From contig JAFGSR010000013.1 in assembly GCA_016934515.1 (NCBI GenBank), positions 1-40,572 on the forward strand: a stretch of 40,572 nucleotides of DNA. Reading direction: 5' to 3'. The position numbers were made by a program, and so were the translations under genes. Shown piece by piece: positions 18,010 through 26,701 of this stretch (positions within the stretch are counted from its first letter, which is position 1; each line of letters opens with the position of its first letter). The DNA is from Sedimentisphaerales bacterium. GTDB taxonomy: Bacteria; Planctomycetota; Phycisphaerae; Sedimentisphaerales; SM23-30. The notes below the pieces were generated by a model. The model did no database searches. It was given only the letters and a program-made list of their open reading frames with translations, and had not been told where the DNA came from.

Positions 18010-19029
18010 ATGACAAGTGCGGTCCAGGGTGATTTCTTAACTACAAAAAGACGTTCTGTTATTGTTGGCACCGGCAGCGCCGTCCCGGACAAAATCCTGG
18101 ACAACCACGACCTCGAAAAAATCGTCGACACTTCCGACGATTGGATCACCGTCCGCACCGGCATCAAACAACGACGCATTATCTCCGACGGCGAAAGCAC
18201 CGCCACCCTCTCCATCAAAGCCGCTCGACAGGCCCTCGACCGCGCCGGAATCGACGCCCAGGACCTCGACCTCATCATCTGCGCCACCATCACCCCGGAA
18301 ATGGTCTTCCCCGCCACCGCCTGCTTCATCCAGGAAGGCCTCGGTAACAAAACCTGCTGTGCCTTCGACCTTACCGCCGCCTGCAGCGGTTTCACTTACG
18401 CCATGGGTGTCGCCGCTTCTATCATCGCCGCCGGACAGGCCGATACCGCTCTGATCATCGGCGCCGAAACACTTTCCACCATCACCGATTACACCGACCG
18501 CGGCAGTTGCATCCTCTTTGGCGACGGCGCCGGCGCCGCCATTCTAAAAGCCACCACCAACACCGACCGCGGCTTACTCTACAACAGCCTGCACGCCGAC
18601 GGTAGCGAATGGGAAACACTCAGTTGCCGGGCCTATGGCAGCCGCTACCCGGTGGGCAGCAAACTTGAATCCGATAAAATGATTTACATGGACATCCGCG
18701 GCCGCGAAACCTATCAAACCGCCGTCCGCAGAATCGTCGAACTCATCAAAGAAACTTACATACAATGTAACATCAACAACGATGACATCAAAAGAATCAT
18801 CCCACACCAGATGAACATGCGTATCATCGAATCCGTCGTCAAACGACTAAAACTCCCCGCAGATAAAATGTTCGTCAACATCGACAAATACGGAAACACC
18901 TCCGCCGCTTCCATTGCCATCGCTCTGGACGAAGCCATTCAGACCGGCTGCGTCGGACCCGGTGACCTGGTTATCCTCGTCGCTTTCGGCGGCGGACTGA
19001 CCTGGGGCGTTAACCTGATTCGTTTATAG
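18010..19029 (+). CDS. fabH: Beta-ketoacyl-ACP synthase III
   Basis: GTGSAVPDKILDNHDLEKIVDTSDDWITVRTGIKQRR; FDLTAACSGFTYA (Cys); PHQMN (His); NTSAASIAIALDEA (Asn). Confidence 0.95.
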   Translation: MTSAVQGDFLTTKRRSVIVGTGSAVPDKILDNHDLEKIVDTSDDWITVRTGIKQRRIISDGESTATLSIKAARQALDRAGIDAQDLDLIICATITPEMVFPATACFIQEGLGNKTCCAFDLTAACSGFTYAMGVAASIIAAGQADTALIIGAETLSTITDYTDRGSCILFGDGAGAAILKATTNTDRGLLYNSLHADGSEWETLSCRAYGSRYPVGSKLESDKMIYMDIRGRETYQTAVRRIVELIKETYIQCNINNDDIKRIIPHQMNMRIIESVVKRLKLPADKMFVNIDKYGNTSAASIAIALDEAIQTGCVGPGDLVILVAFGGGLTWGVNLIRL

Positions 19030-19168
19030 TTTTATTTGACAATTATCGTCAGCTGACTCTCAGGCAACGAAACCTAAATAAAGGGGCCAAAATCGGCCAA
19101 TAGCAGATACTCTGGCTCAACCGGATGGCTGTTACCTAAAAATAAAATTTTTGCTGAGGACTAAAAAA

Positions 19169-20128
19169 GTGAAAACCGTATTCATGTTTCCCGGACAAGG
19201 CGCCCAACAGATGGGCATGGGCTCTGACCTGGTAAAGGCCGACACCGAAATCGCTGATCTCTACCGAAAAGCCAACGAAATCGTCGGTTACGATCTCGCC
19301 AAAATCTGCTTCGAAGGACCTGCCGAACGCCTCGACACCACCGAAATCGCCCAACCCGCCATCTTCGTCACCTCCGCCGCCTGCCTAAAAATCCTCCGCG
19401 ACGGCAAAGCCGGCCCCCAACTCGCCGACATCCAGCCCCACGCCTGCATCGGCCTGAGTCTCGGTGAATACACCGCCCTCTACGCTGCCGGGGCCCTTTC
19501 CTTCGAAGAAGGCCTAAAACTCGTACAGATTCGCGGCAAAAGCATGCAGGCCGCCGCCAACGCTCAATCCGGCACCATGGTATCCATACTCGGAGCTTCA
19601 CCCGAACAGGCTCAGCAACTTTGCGACGCCGTCCTGGCTGACGCTCTCACAGAAGCAGACGGTTCAGACCCTCTGCTCGTACCCGTTAATTTCAACTGCC
19701 CCGGACAAATCGTCCTCAGCGGCTCCATCAACGCCTGTCAAGCCGCCGCCGACCGTGCCGAACAGTTCGGCGCCACCAAAGCTATCGTCCTCCGCGTCGC
19801 CGGTGCCTTCCACACCAAAATGATGGAACCCGCCGCCCAAAATCTCGGCCAAGCCCTCAAACAGTGCTCCTTCACACCCTTCAACTGCCCCGTCATCGCC
19901 AACGCCGACGCCGAACCTTACAAATCCACTGACCAAATCCCCCAAAAACTCCTCAAACAGCTCGTCAGCCCCGTCCTCTGGCAACCCACCCTCGATAAAC
20001 TCCTCGACGACGGCGTTGACACCTTCGTTGAAATCGGACCCGGCAGAGTCCTCACCGGACTGGCAAAAAAAACCGCCCGCGCCCGAAAAGCAAAACCAAA
20101 CTTAATCACCGTTAACGGCCCCGAATAA
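19169..20128 (+). CDS. fabD: Malonyl CoA-ACP transacylase
   Basis: MFPGQGAQQMGMG; IGLSLGEYTALYAAG; VAGAFHTKMM; GPGRVLTGLAKK. GTG at 19169 with upstream 'tgagga' is the likely start rather than the track start at 19151. Confidence 0.94.
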   Translation: MKTVFMFPGQGAQQMGMGSDLVKADTEIADLYRKANEIVGYDLAKICFEGPAERLDTTEIAQPAIFVTSAACLKILRDGKAGPQLADIQPHACIGLSLGEYTALYAAGALSFEEGLKLVQIRGKSMQAAANAQSGTMVSILGASPEQAQQLCDAVLADALTEADGSDPLLVPVNFNCPGQIVLSGSINACQAAADRAEQFGATKAIVLRVAGAFHTKMMEPAAQNLGQALKQCSFTPFNCPVIANADAEPYKSTDQIPQKLLKQLVSPVLWQPTLDKLLDDGVDTFVEIGPGRVLTGLAKKTARARKAKPNLITVNGPE

Positions 20129-20149
20129 CAAAAAAAAGGGAGATACATA

Positions 20150-20893
20150 ATGTCTGAAAAACGCCTGGCAATCGTAACCGGAGGCGCCCGTGGTATCGGT
20201 CGCGCCATCGTCCATGAGCTCATCAAACAGGGACGCAAGGTTGCCGCCCTCGACGTCAACGAAGAACGACTCAACGAACTCGCCGACCTGGCCAAAAATC
20301 AGTGGAAAACCGATGACGTCATCACCCTCAAAATCGACATCACCAATTCCAAAGCACTCACCCAGGCCATCGAAAATCTCGCCGAAGAACACGGCGGCAT
20401 CGGCATCCTCGTCAACAACGCCGGCATCACCCGTGACGGCCTGCTGCTAACCATGTCCGACGAGGATTTCGATCTCGTCATCGACATCAACCTCAAAGCC
20501 GCCTTCGTCGCCACCCGCGCCGCCGCCAAATCCATGATGCGCAATCGCTGGGGACGCATCATCAACATCGCCAGTGTCGCCGGGGTCATGGGTAACGCTG
20601 GGCAGACCAATTACGCCGCCAGCAAAGCCGGTCTCATCGGCATGGCCAAAACCGTCGGCCGAGAACTCGCCAAACGCAATGTCACCGCCAATTGCATCGC
20701 TCCCGGATTCATCGTCACCGAAATGACCGATGTCCTGCCCGACAAGGTCAAAGAAGGCGTCAAACAGATCGTTCCCATGCAAAAACTCGGCCAGGTCGAG
20801 GATGTCGCCTCCGCCGTAGCCTTCCTCGCTTCTGATGCCGCCGGATACGTCACCGGTCAGGTAATCTGCGTCGATGGCGGCATGGCTATGTAA
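20150..20893 (+). CDS. fabG: 3-oxoacyl-ACP reductase
   Basis: VTGGARGIGRAIVHEL; NNAGITRD; INIASVAGVMGNAGQTNYAASKAG; PGFIVTEMT; GQVICVDGGMAM. Confidence 0.96.
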   Translation: MSEKRLAIVTGGARGIGRAIVHELIKQGRKVAALDVNEERLNELADLAKNQWKTDDVITLKIDITNSKALTQAIENLAEEHGGIGILVNNAGITRDGLLLTMSDEDFDLVIDINLKAAFVATRAAAKSMMRNRWGRIINIASVAGVMGNAGQTNYAASKAGLIGMAKTVGRELAKRNVTANCIAPGFIVTEMTDVLPDKVKEGVKQIVPMQKLGQVEDVASAVAFLASDAAGYVTGQVICVDGGMAM

Positions 20894-20935
20894 TTCAGCA
20901 TCTTTGCCTAGTCAACTTTCGCTGCTTCAATTGCC

Positions 20936-20955
20936 CTCTAACAGGGTCGTTAGAG
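20936..20955 (+). repeat. Inverted repeat downstream of fabG
   Basis: CTCTAAC-agggtc-GTTAGAG, perfect 7-bp stem. Confidence 0.45.
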
Positions 20956-20993
20956 CGGTTTGAAATTATATCGTCTTTCGAGCTTCGTCATTC

Positions 20994-21025
20994 TCAAACT
21001 GGCCATCGCTCAGTTTGAATTTTTT
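20994..21025 (+). terminator. Possible rho-independent terminator after fabG
   Basis: TCAAACTG-gccatcgct-CAGTTTGA, 8-bp stem followed by A + TTTTTT; stem GC is modest. Confidence 0.55.
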
Positions 21026-21185
21026 ATACATTTCCGCTCAATATCGAACTTACTTTTTGAGAACTCCCCGCCAATAGCCGATAATATATTTATGGAATTT
21101 CCGCGAATCTGACCCAAAAATGTTGCTAAAAATGCGAAATTGGCCAAAAACCTCTAATCAGCAACAAAAATAAGGACCCGCAGTT

Positions 21186-22352
21186 GTGAACGAACCTGAT
21201 AGAAACATCGACAAAAAATCCCGGGTAACCGTTGTTATACCAACCTATAACGCAGCGGATTATATCGGCGCTGCCATCCAGAGCGCCCTGCAGCAGTCTT
21301 TTGAGGATTTTGAACTGCTCGTCCTCGATAATGTCTCCACCGACAACACCGCTGATATTGTCGCTCGTTTCAACGATCCTCGCCTGCATTACCGGACCAA
21401 TGAACAAAATATCGGGTTTTTAGGGAACGCCAACCTCGGTCTCTCACTGGCCCGCGGGGAGTATTTAACCTACCTCGGTGCCGATGATATCTGGGAAAAG
21501 GACTTTCTCCTCCAGGCCGTCGCCCTGATGGACAACAATCAGGAACTGAGCTTCGTCCACGGGTCAGCACTCTGGATCGACGAAAAAAGCCAACCCTTTG
21601 GCGGCACCGACGATCGCTGGCAGCTTATCACCGACGGAAACAAAGCCTTCGTTGACACCTTCCGCTACGGCTTCTGTTTCTCCACCATGCTCATGCGCAC
21701 CGAAACCGCCCAACGCATCGGTCCACTGCCCCAGGACTGGGGTGATCTGGCCGATACCTGGCTTTTTCTACGCATGGCACTGGAAGGCGATGTCGGGTAT
21801 CTTTTTCAGACCCTGGTTCTCTATCGCGTGCACAAGGAAAGCCTATCCCTCGCCTGGTATAAAAACGGTAAACTCTTCCTTAGGCATCTGGAATTGGCCC
21901 GCGAAGTTTTTAACTGGGAACGCTCTCGGCAGGTCGGCGTCGATCGGCATAAACGCAAAGGCTTACGCGCCGTCGCTCTTCAATCGGTTACCATGATGCC
22001 CATTATCAGAAATGACGGTTCCCGCCGAGCACTTTTGAAAACTCTGGCCGGAATCGTCGCTCAGGTACCCGAAGTGTTGTTTTTTCCCCGAACCTGGCTC
22101 AGAGTCGCCTTTGGGATGCTGCCCCGAAAATGGATCTTCGCTTTACGCAATTTCAAACACCGACGCTGGCAACAGGCTCAGCTAAAAATACAAAACCAAC
22201 AAAAAAATAACCATTGCCCCATCCCGACCAACTCCTCCCTAAACACCCTCATCCCCACTGGTTTCAGCCAAACCACTTCCTGCCCGACCAACTCCTGCTC
22301 ATGCAGCTCCTGTCTCGGCAACCCCGCTCCGGATAACTCCAGTCAAAATTAA
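21186..22352 (+). CDS. Glycosyltransferase family 2
   Basis: VTVVIPTYNAADYIGAAIQSALQQSFEDFELLVLDNVSTDNTADIV; YLTYLGADDIWEKDFL. C-terminal Asn/Ser/Pro/Cys-rich tail. Confidence 0.92.
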   Translation: MNEPDRNIDKKSRVTVVIPTYNAADYIGAAIQSALQQSFEDFELLVLDNVSTDNTADIVARFNDPRLHYRTNEQNIGFLGNANLGLSLARGEYLTYLGADDIWEKDFLLQAVALMDNNQELSFVHGSALWIDEKSQPFGGTDDRWQLITDGNKAFVDTFRYGFCFSTMLMRTETAQRIGPLPQDWGDLADTWLFLRMALEGDVGYLFQTLVLYRVHKESLSLAWYKNGKLFLRHLELAREVFNWERSRQVGVDRHKRKGLRAVALQSVTMMPIIRNDGSRRALLKTLAGIVAQVPEVLFFPRTWLRVAFGMLPRKWIFALRNFKHRRWQQAQLKIQNQQKNNHCPIPTNSSLNTLIPTGFSQTTSCPTNSCSCSSCLGNPAPDNSSQN

Positions 22353-22362
22353 GGCTCCTTGC

Positions 22363-23694
22363 ATGGCTGACCGAACCGCAAAAAATTTCCTGCTGGTTAC
22401 CGCCACTCGAATATCGCTTTGGGGTTTGTGGTTCCTGGCTCTTATCCTGATCTATCGCAATCTGGATAAAAACGGCGTCGGACTTTACACAATTTGCTGG
22501 GCCATCATTAAAGTCATGTGGTCCTGCCTGGGTGATCCGCTCGACCTGGCAGTTTTACGCCGGGTACCTATTTATCTCCGCTCCGATCGACCGCGGGCAC
22601 TTAGCATTATCCGTTCGGCTTTTCTGGCCAGAATTGCTTTTGGGGCCGCCGCCTTCGTGACAATTTTGCTGCTCTCGGACAATCTCTCTATCTGGTTTAT
22701 GGATGGAACTGATCCGGGAATATTATTTATTCTCACCGGCTTCGGGGTTATCGGCGATCTGCTGGGCCGGTCGGTCTTGAATTATTTCCAGGCCAACGAG
22801 TTCTTCGGACGCTACGTAATCATCGAAGCCGTTGTTCAGATCGGGCGCTTCCTCTTGATCGTTGTTCTCGCCTCCACTGATACTTTAAACGTACAAAACG
22901 CCGTGGGCAGCTATGTTGTGATGGGGTATGTGGGCTTCTTGGTCGGGGCAGCTATGTTACCCCGAGATGTGTTCGGTAAATCTCTGGCCCATCGGGCGGA
23001 CATGCTCGAAATCTTCCATTACAGCAAATGGATGATCACCGGAATGGTAATTGCCGCTTTGTATGAGAGAATGGATGTGCTGATGATAGGCTTCTTCTAT
23101 TCCAACGCCGAGGTCGGTATCTATCAAGCGGCTTTCCAACTGGCCATGCTGCCCGAACTGCTCATCTGGTGCCTGGCAACCATCTTTTATCCTCGCGTAG
23201 TCGATCTATATCGAACCGGTAAGTTTCTCCACTGGGTCAAAAACTATCTAAAACTCGCTATTCCTCTCGCCGCAATCATCGTTACCGCTGCCTTCCTCTT
23301 GGGAAATATCGTTATCACGTTGATTTATAAAGGACAATTCCCCGAATCCGTTCAACCTTTTTTCCTGCTCGTAACCGGCATGTTTATTTGGCTGATCCTC
23401 ACCCCCCTGCCCATGGCTCTGCTGGCCCTGGTAACGCCCAAAAAAATCGTAGCAATTACCTCGGTCCAATTCGTTTTGATGTTTGGCGGCGGTTTGCTGC
23501 TGATCGGACAGTTCAGTTTTATCGGGGCCGCTTATTTGATTTTGTCCGTTCGGGTATTGATCGGAATCGTTATCTTTATCCTCGCCTGGAAGGTTGCCAA
23601 AACCAAAAATCTTGTTAAAATCGACGAATCAACTGTCCTGCCTGAAAATCCTGAACTGGACAGGCAAAACACCATTCTGGAGCAGGCACTTTGA
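22363..23694 (+). CDS. Polysaccharide biosynthesis flippase (Wzx-like, MOP superfamily)
   Basis: 443 aa, about 12-14 hydrophobic segments; RYVIIEAVVQIGRFLLIV; YSNAEVGIYQAAFQLAMLPELLIW pattern. Confidence 0.85.
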   Translation: MADRTAKNFLLVTATRISLWGLWFLALILIYRNLDKNGVGLYTICWAIIKVMWSCLGDPLDLAVLRRVPIYLRSDRPRALSIIRSAFLARIAFGAAAFVTILLLSDNLSIWFMDGTDPGILFILTGFGVIGDLLGRSVLNYFQANEFFGRYVIIEAVVQIGRFLLIVVLASTDTLNVQNAVGSYVVMGYVGFLVGAAMLPRDVFGKSLAHRADMLEIFHYSKWMITGMVIAALYERMDVLMIGFFYSNAEVGIYQAAFQLAMLPELLIWCLATIFYPRVVDLYRTGKFLHWVKNYLKLAIPLAAIIVTAAFLLGNIVITLIYKGQFPESVQPFFLLVTGMFIWLILTPLPMALLALVTPKKIVAITSVQFVLMFGGGLLLIGQFSFIGAAYLILSVRVLIGIVIFILAWKVAKTKNLVKIDESTVLPENPELDRQNTILEQAL

Positions 23695-25157
23695 ACCTTA
23701 AGAAAAAAATCCTGTTCGTCGCAATTGCCTTTACCTTACTGGTGGGGCTGCTCTACTCCCTCCAGGGCGTCAAGGGACTCGCCCTTATCGCCGGTCTGAT
23801 TTTCGCCGCCTACATCTTCAAGCATCCCTTAATAGGGTGTGTCTTGCTGATCTTTTCCGGCACCTGTTTTCAGATTATCGGCAGCTCACACATGACCGGA
23901 CTGCCTCTGAGCCTGCCCAAAATTTTCGGCATTCTCACCCTGGGCAGTTTCATTTATTATTGCTACCGCAATAAACCCGCTTTGACTTATTCGCCTCAGA
24001 TGGCCGCCCTGGGAATCTTCGCCCTGGTCTTTATAGCCTCGGCATTAATTCAGCCCGATAAAGCTAATTCCATGATCGGATTAGCGAAATTCTTCCAGTT
24101 GTATTTATTTTATTTTTTGATCAGTAATCTGGGCGGCATAAACAAAAAATCTTTGTTGATACTTTGCGGAGCCCTGACCATCGCCATCGGAATCTGCGGA
24201 CTGATCGGAGTTATGGAACATTTCTTGCCTGGATTGTCCATCGAATCCGATGATCCCCGACTGGGCCAGGGCGCAATCGGTGCCATTATGGACCGCGAAT
24301 CCATCGCTTCCGGAGACATCAAACGCATCACCGGCGGTCTAGCCGACGCCAACTGGCTCGCTTACACCATCGCCACCGTCCTGCCTCTGACAGTTTTCTG
24401 GTGGCGAAATTTCACCCGGCTCTCTTACCGACTCGTAACCTTCTCTATCATTATTCTGCAATGCCTGGGGATGGTGCTCGCCTATACCCGCGCCGGCATG
24501 CTCGGACTGGGAGTCGCGGTTCTGGTTTTGATAAAAAAGAAACTAATACCCATCGCACCCATGCTGGTTCTGGTGGCTCTCGGTACTTTGGTAGCGCTGG
24601 TTTGGCAGCCGGAAGGTTTTACCGAACGAATTTTTTCAACAAAATATCTCAAAGAAGGCAGCACACCCATGCGCCGGGACCTCTTCAACGCCGCGATTCG
24701 CATGGCCAAAGAAAAACCAATCTTCGGTTACGGCTATGGCAGATTCGGCTACGAATTCATGGATCGCCTTAATACCGATATGCGCATGAGACTCGGAGCC
24801 ATGGGCGCCGATCTCGCTAATGCCATCGAACGCGGCCAGGAACAGGTCCACAACATCGGCGCCCATAGTATGTATCTGGAAGTTGTTGTAGAATATGGTA
24901 TTGTGGGTTTAATCCCTTTTATGGCTTTTTTATGGTTTGTGCTAAAGGATTTGATGCTCGTCCAAAAATTCGGCAATCAATGGCAGGTTGACTTGGCAAT
25001 TTGTTTGTTTGCCGGCGCTATAGCCTTTTATATCTGTGCGTTGTTCGGACACGCAAAAACATTGAAGTGCCTTTGGATTGTTGCCGGCCTGGCAGCGGCA
25101 CTCAGAAGAGTTACCTTTGAAAGCGAAACGCTCGATGCTGACTTCGATGAAGATTAA
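23691..25157 (+). CDS. O-antigen ligase / polymerase-like membrane protein (WaaL/Wzy-like)
   Basis: Polytopic; LGMVLAYTRAGMLGLGVAVLVLI and HSMYLEVVVEYGIVGLIPFMAFLW signature regions. TTG start overlaps the preceding stop (TTGA). Confidence 0.85.
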   Translation: MNLKKKILFVAIAFTLLVGLLYSLQGVKGLALIAGLIFAAYIFKHPLIGCVLLIFSGTCFQIIGSSHMTGLPLSLPKIFGILTLGSFIYYCYRNKPALTYSPQMAALGIFALVFIASALIQPDKANSMIGLAKFFQLYLFYFLISNLGGINKKSLLILCGALTIAIGICGLIGVMEHFLPGLSIESDDPRLGQGAIGAIMDRESIASGDIKRITGGLADANWLAYTIATVLPLTVFWWRNFTRLSYRLVTFSIIILQCLGMVLAYTRAGMLGLGVAVLVLIKKKLIPIAPMLVLVALGTLVALVWQPEGFTERIFSTKYLKEGSTPMRRDLFNAAIRMAKEKPIFGYGYGRFGYEFMDRLNTDMRMRLGAMGADLANAIERGQEQVHNIGAHSMYLEVVVEYGIVGLIPFMAFLWFVLKDLMLVQKFGNQWQVDLAICLFAGAIAFYICALFGHAKTLKCLWIVAGLAAALRRVTFESETLDADFDED

Positions 25158-25179
25158 TCTTTTAACAATCTTAATTTTG

Positions 25180-25208
25180 TAGGGTGGGTAACAAGTTACC
25201 CACGCGGT
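25180..25208 (+). repeat. Extragenic palindrome (gtagggtgggtaacaagttacccacgcgg)
   Basis: Perfect 9-bp stem GTGGGTAAC/GTTACCCAC (25184-25203), 2-nt centre. Confidence 0.75.
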
Positions 25209-25215
25209 TATTGGT

Positions 25216-25342
25216 GATTCACCGTGTCCATTATTGGGGCCAAAAACGAGACGCTAAATAGCCACTTATGCAGACTCACCGTATCCATTAATGATACCGA
25301 AAATGAACGCCGAAATGGGCCGAAAACGAGGCGCTAAATAGC
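25216..25342 (+). repeat. Two-copy imperfect direct repeat (gaYtcaccgtRtccatta ... ggccRaaaacgagRcgctaaatagc)
   Basis: Copy A 25216-25262 and copy B 25273-25342 share both end blocks; copy B has an extra internal segment. Confidence 0.7.
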
Positions 25343-25538
25343 AGTTTTGTCCTTTAAGATAGGTAAGATGTAACGATTATAACGGGCCAAAAATGCGACA
25401 AACGAAAAATTTGTTAAAATTTAGCTTAGAAAACTGTGTGGTTTTTGATGATTTTTAACGAAAGTTACTCCATACTTAGCGGTTTTTTGCAGAAAGTTGG
25501 GAGTAAAAAAAATGGCCTGTCGCGCTTTTGGACCGGTT

Positions 25539-25554
25539 AGTTACACGTGAAACA
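25539..25554 (+). promoter_or_regulatory. parS: Candidate ParB-binding parS site (agttacacgtgaaaca)
   Basis: Matches 14 of 15 specified positions of the widespread chromosomal parS consensus TGTTNCACGTGAAACA; overlaps the putative start of the next ORF. Confidence 0.6.
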
Positions 25555-26701
25555 AATGAAAATTCTCAAAAATATATTACTGCTCAAGGGCAATTACGGC
25601 CAGACTGGCGGACCGGAAACCCTGCTCAATACCATTTTATGCGAGTTGGATCGTGATAATTTCAGCCCAACTCTCGTTCAACTCGAAAAAGCCGGAGTGC
25701 CCCGCGCGGAGGTTTTTTGCGATGAGCGTTGGAACAGTATTCGACAAGTGCTTTACTGGAAAGGAATTGCAGGTTCCTATTTCGCAGCCCGGCAGTTGGC
25801 TCATCTGGCCCAGGCCCAAAAGGCTGATCTGATACACACCCACGACATGCGGGCAAATTTGCTGGGGTATCTGTTTCCCATGCGGCGGGTGCCCTGGATT
25901 GGCCAGGTGCACGGCTGGCTGGGACACACCCACAGCGGCCGATGGCGGTTTTACGAGGGCGTGGACAGCAGAATCATTCGAAAGGCCGATCTGGTGCTGG
26001 TGGGCTCGACAGCGGCTCTTGACGAAGTGAGAAACAGCGGTGTGGAGCGTGTGGAGATGGTGCCCAATGCGGTGCCCGTGCCGGCAGAAGGGGCATACGA
26101 AGAAAAGGGGCGGCAAATCAGGGAAAAAATCGGAGCAGGGCCGGGGACGGTGGTGATTGGTATGGCGGGTCGGATTCATCCGGGGAAAGGGCAGAAATAT
26201 TTGATTGATGCGTTGAAGTTGCTGGTTGATAAAGATCGGCAGATATTCGGATTAATAGCAGGTGAAGGGCCGGACCTGGAAGCTATTCGACAACAGGCGA
26301 AAGATTTGGGGATTGCGGAGAAGGTTGAGATTCCCGGTTATTGTGAAGATGTGCTGGAGTATGCATCAGCGATGGATGTTTTCGTGGTGCCGTCGCTGAA
26401 GGAGAGTTTGCCGTTGACGGCATTGGAAGCGATGTCGATTGGTAAGCCGATTGTGGCGAGCAAGGTTGGTGATCTGCCGTTGGTGGTTGCTGAGGGAGAA
26501 AATGGATTGCTGGTGGAGCCGGGCAGTGCGGAGGAATTGGCGGCGGCGTTGGACAAGTTAGTGGGCAACGAACAATTGCGACGGGGGATGGGTGTTCGGT
26601 CGCGAGAGACAATTGTGAAGGATTACTCGGGGCAGGCGATGACGCGTAAGTTAGAAAATGTTTACATTCGCGTAATGGATGAATATGGTAACCATGAGTA
26701 G
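25547..26701 (+). CDS. Glycosyltransferase family 4
   Basis: GPETLLNTILCEL; GMAGRIHPGKGQKYLIDAL; VFVVPSLKESLPLTALEAMSIGKPIVASKVGDLPLVV. GTG 25547 or ATG 25556 start. Confidence 0.93.
   Translation: MKQMKILKNILLLKGNYGQTGGPETLLNTILCELDRDNFSPTLVQLEKAGVPRAEVFCDERWNSIRQVLYWKGIAGSYFAARQLAHLAQAQKADLIHTHDMRANLLGYLFPMRRVPWIGQVHGWLGHTHSGRWRFYEGVDSRIIRKADLVLVGSTAALDEVRNSGVERVEMVPNAVPVPAEGAYEEKGRQIREKIGAGPGTVVIGMAGRIHPGKGQKYLIDALKLLVDKDRQIFGLIAGEGPDLEAIRQQAKDLGIAEKVEIPGYCEDVLEYASAMDVFVVPSLKESLPLTALEAMSIGKPIVASKVGDLPLVVAEGENGLLVEPGSAEELAAALDKLVGNEQLRRGMGVRSRETIVKDYSGQAMTRKLENVYIRVMDEYGNHE

Noticed and set aside
25265-25273. TTATGCAGA as a DnaA box
   Set aside because: Single one-mismatch match without a cluster; insufficient on its own to call oriC.
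25216-25342. CRISPR-like array
   Set aside because: Only two imperfect copies, no regular spacers and no cas genes nearby.
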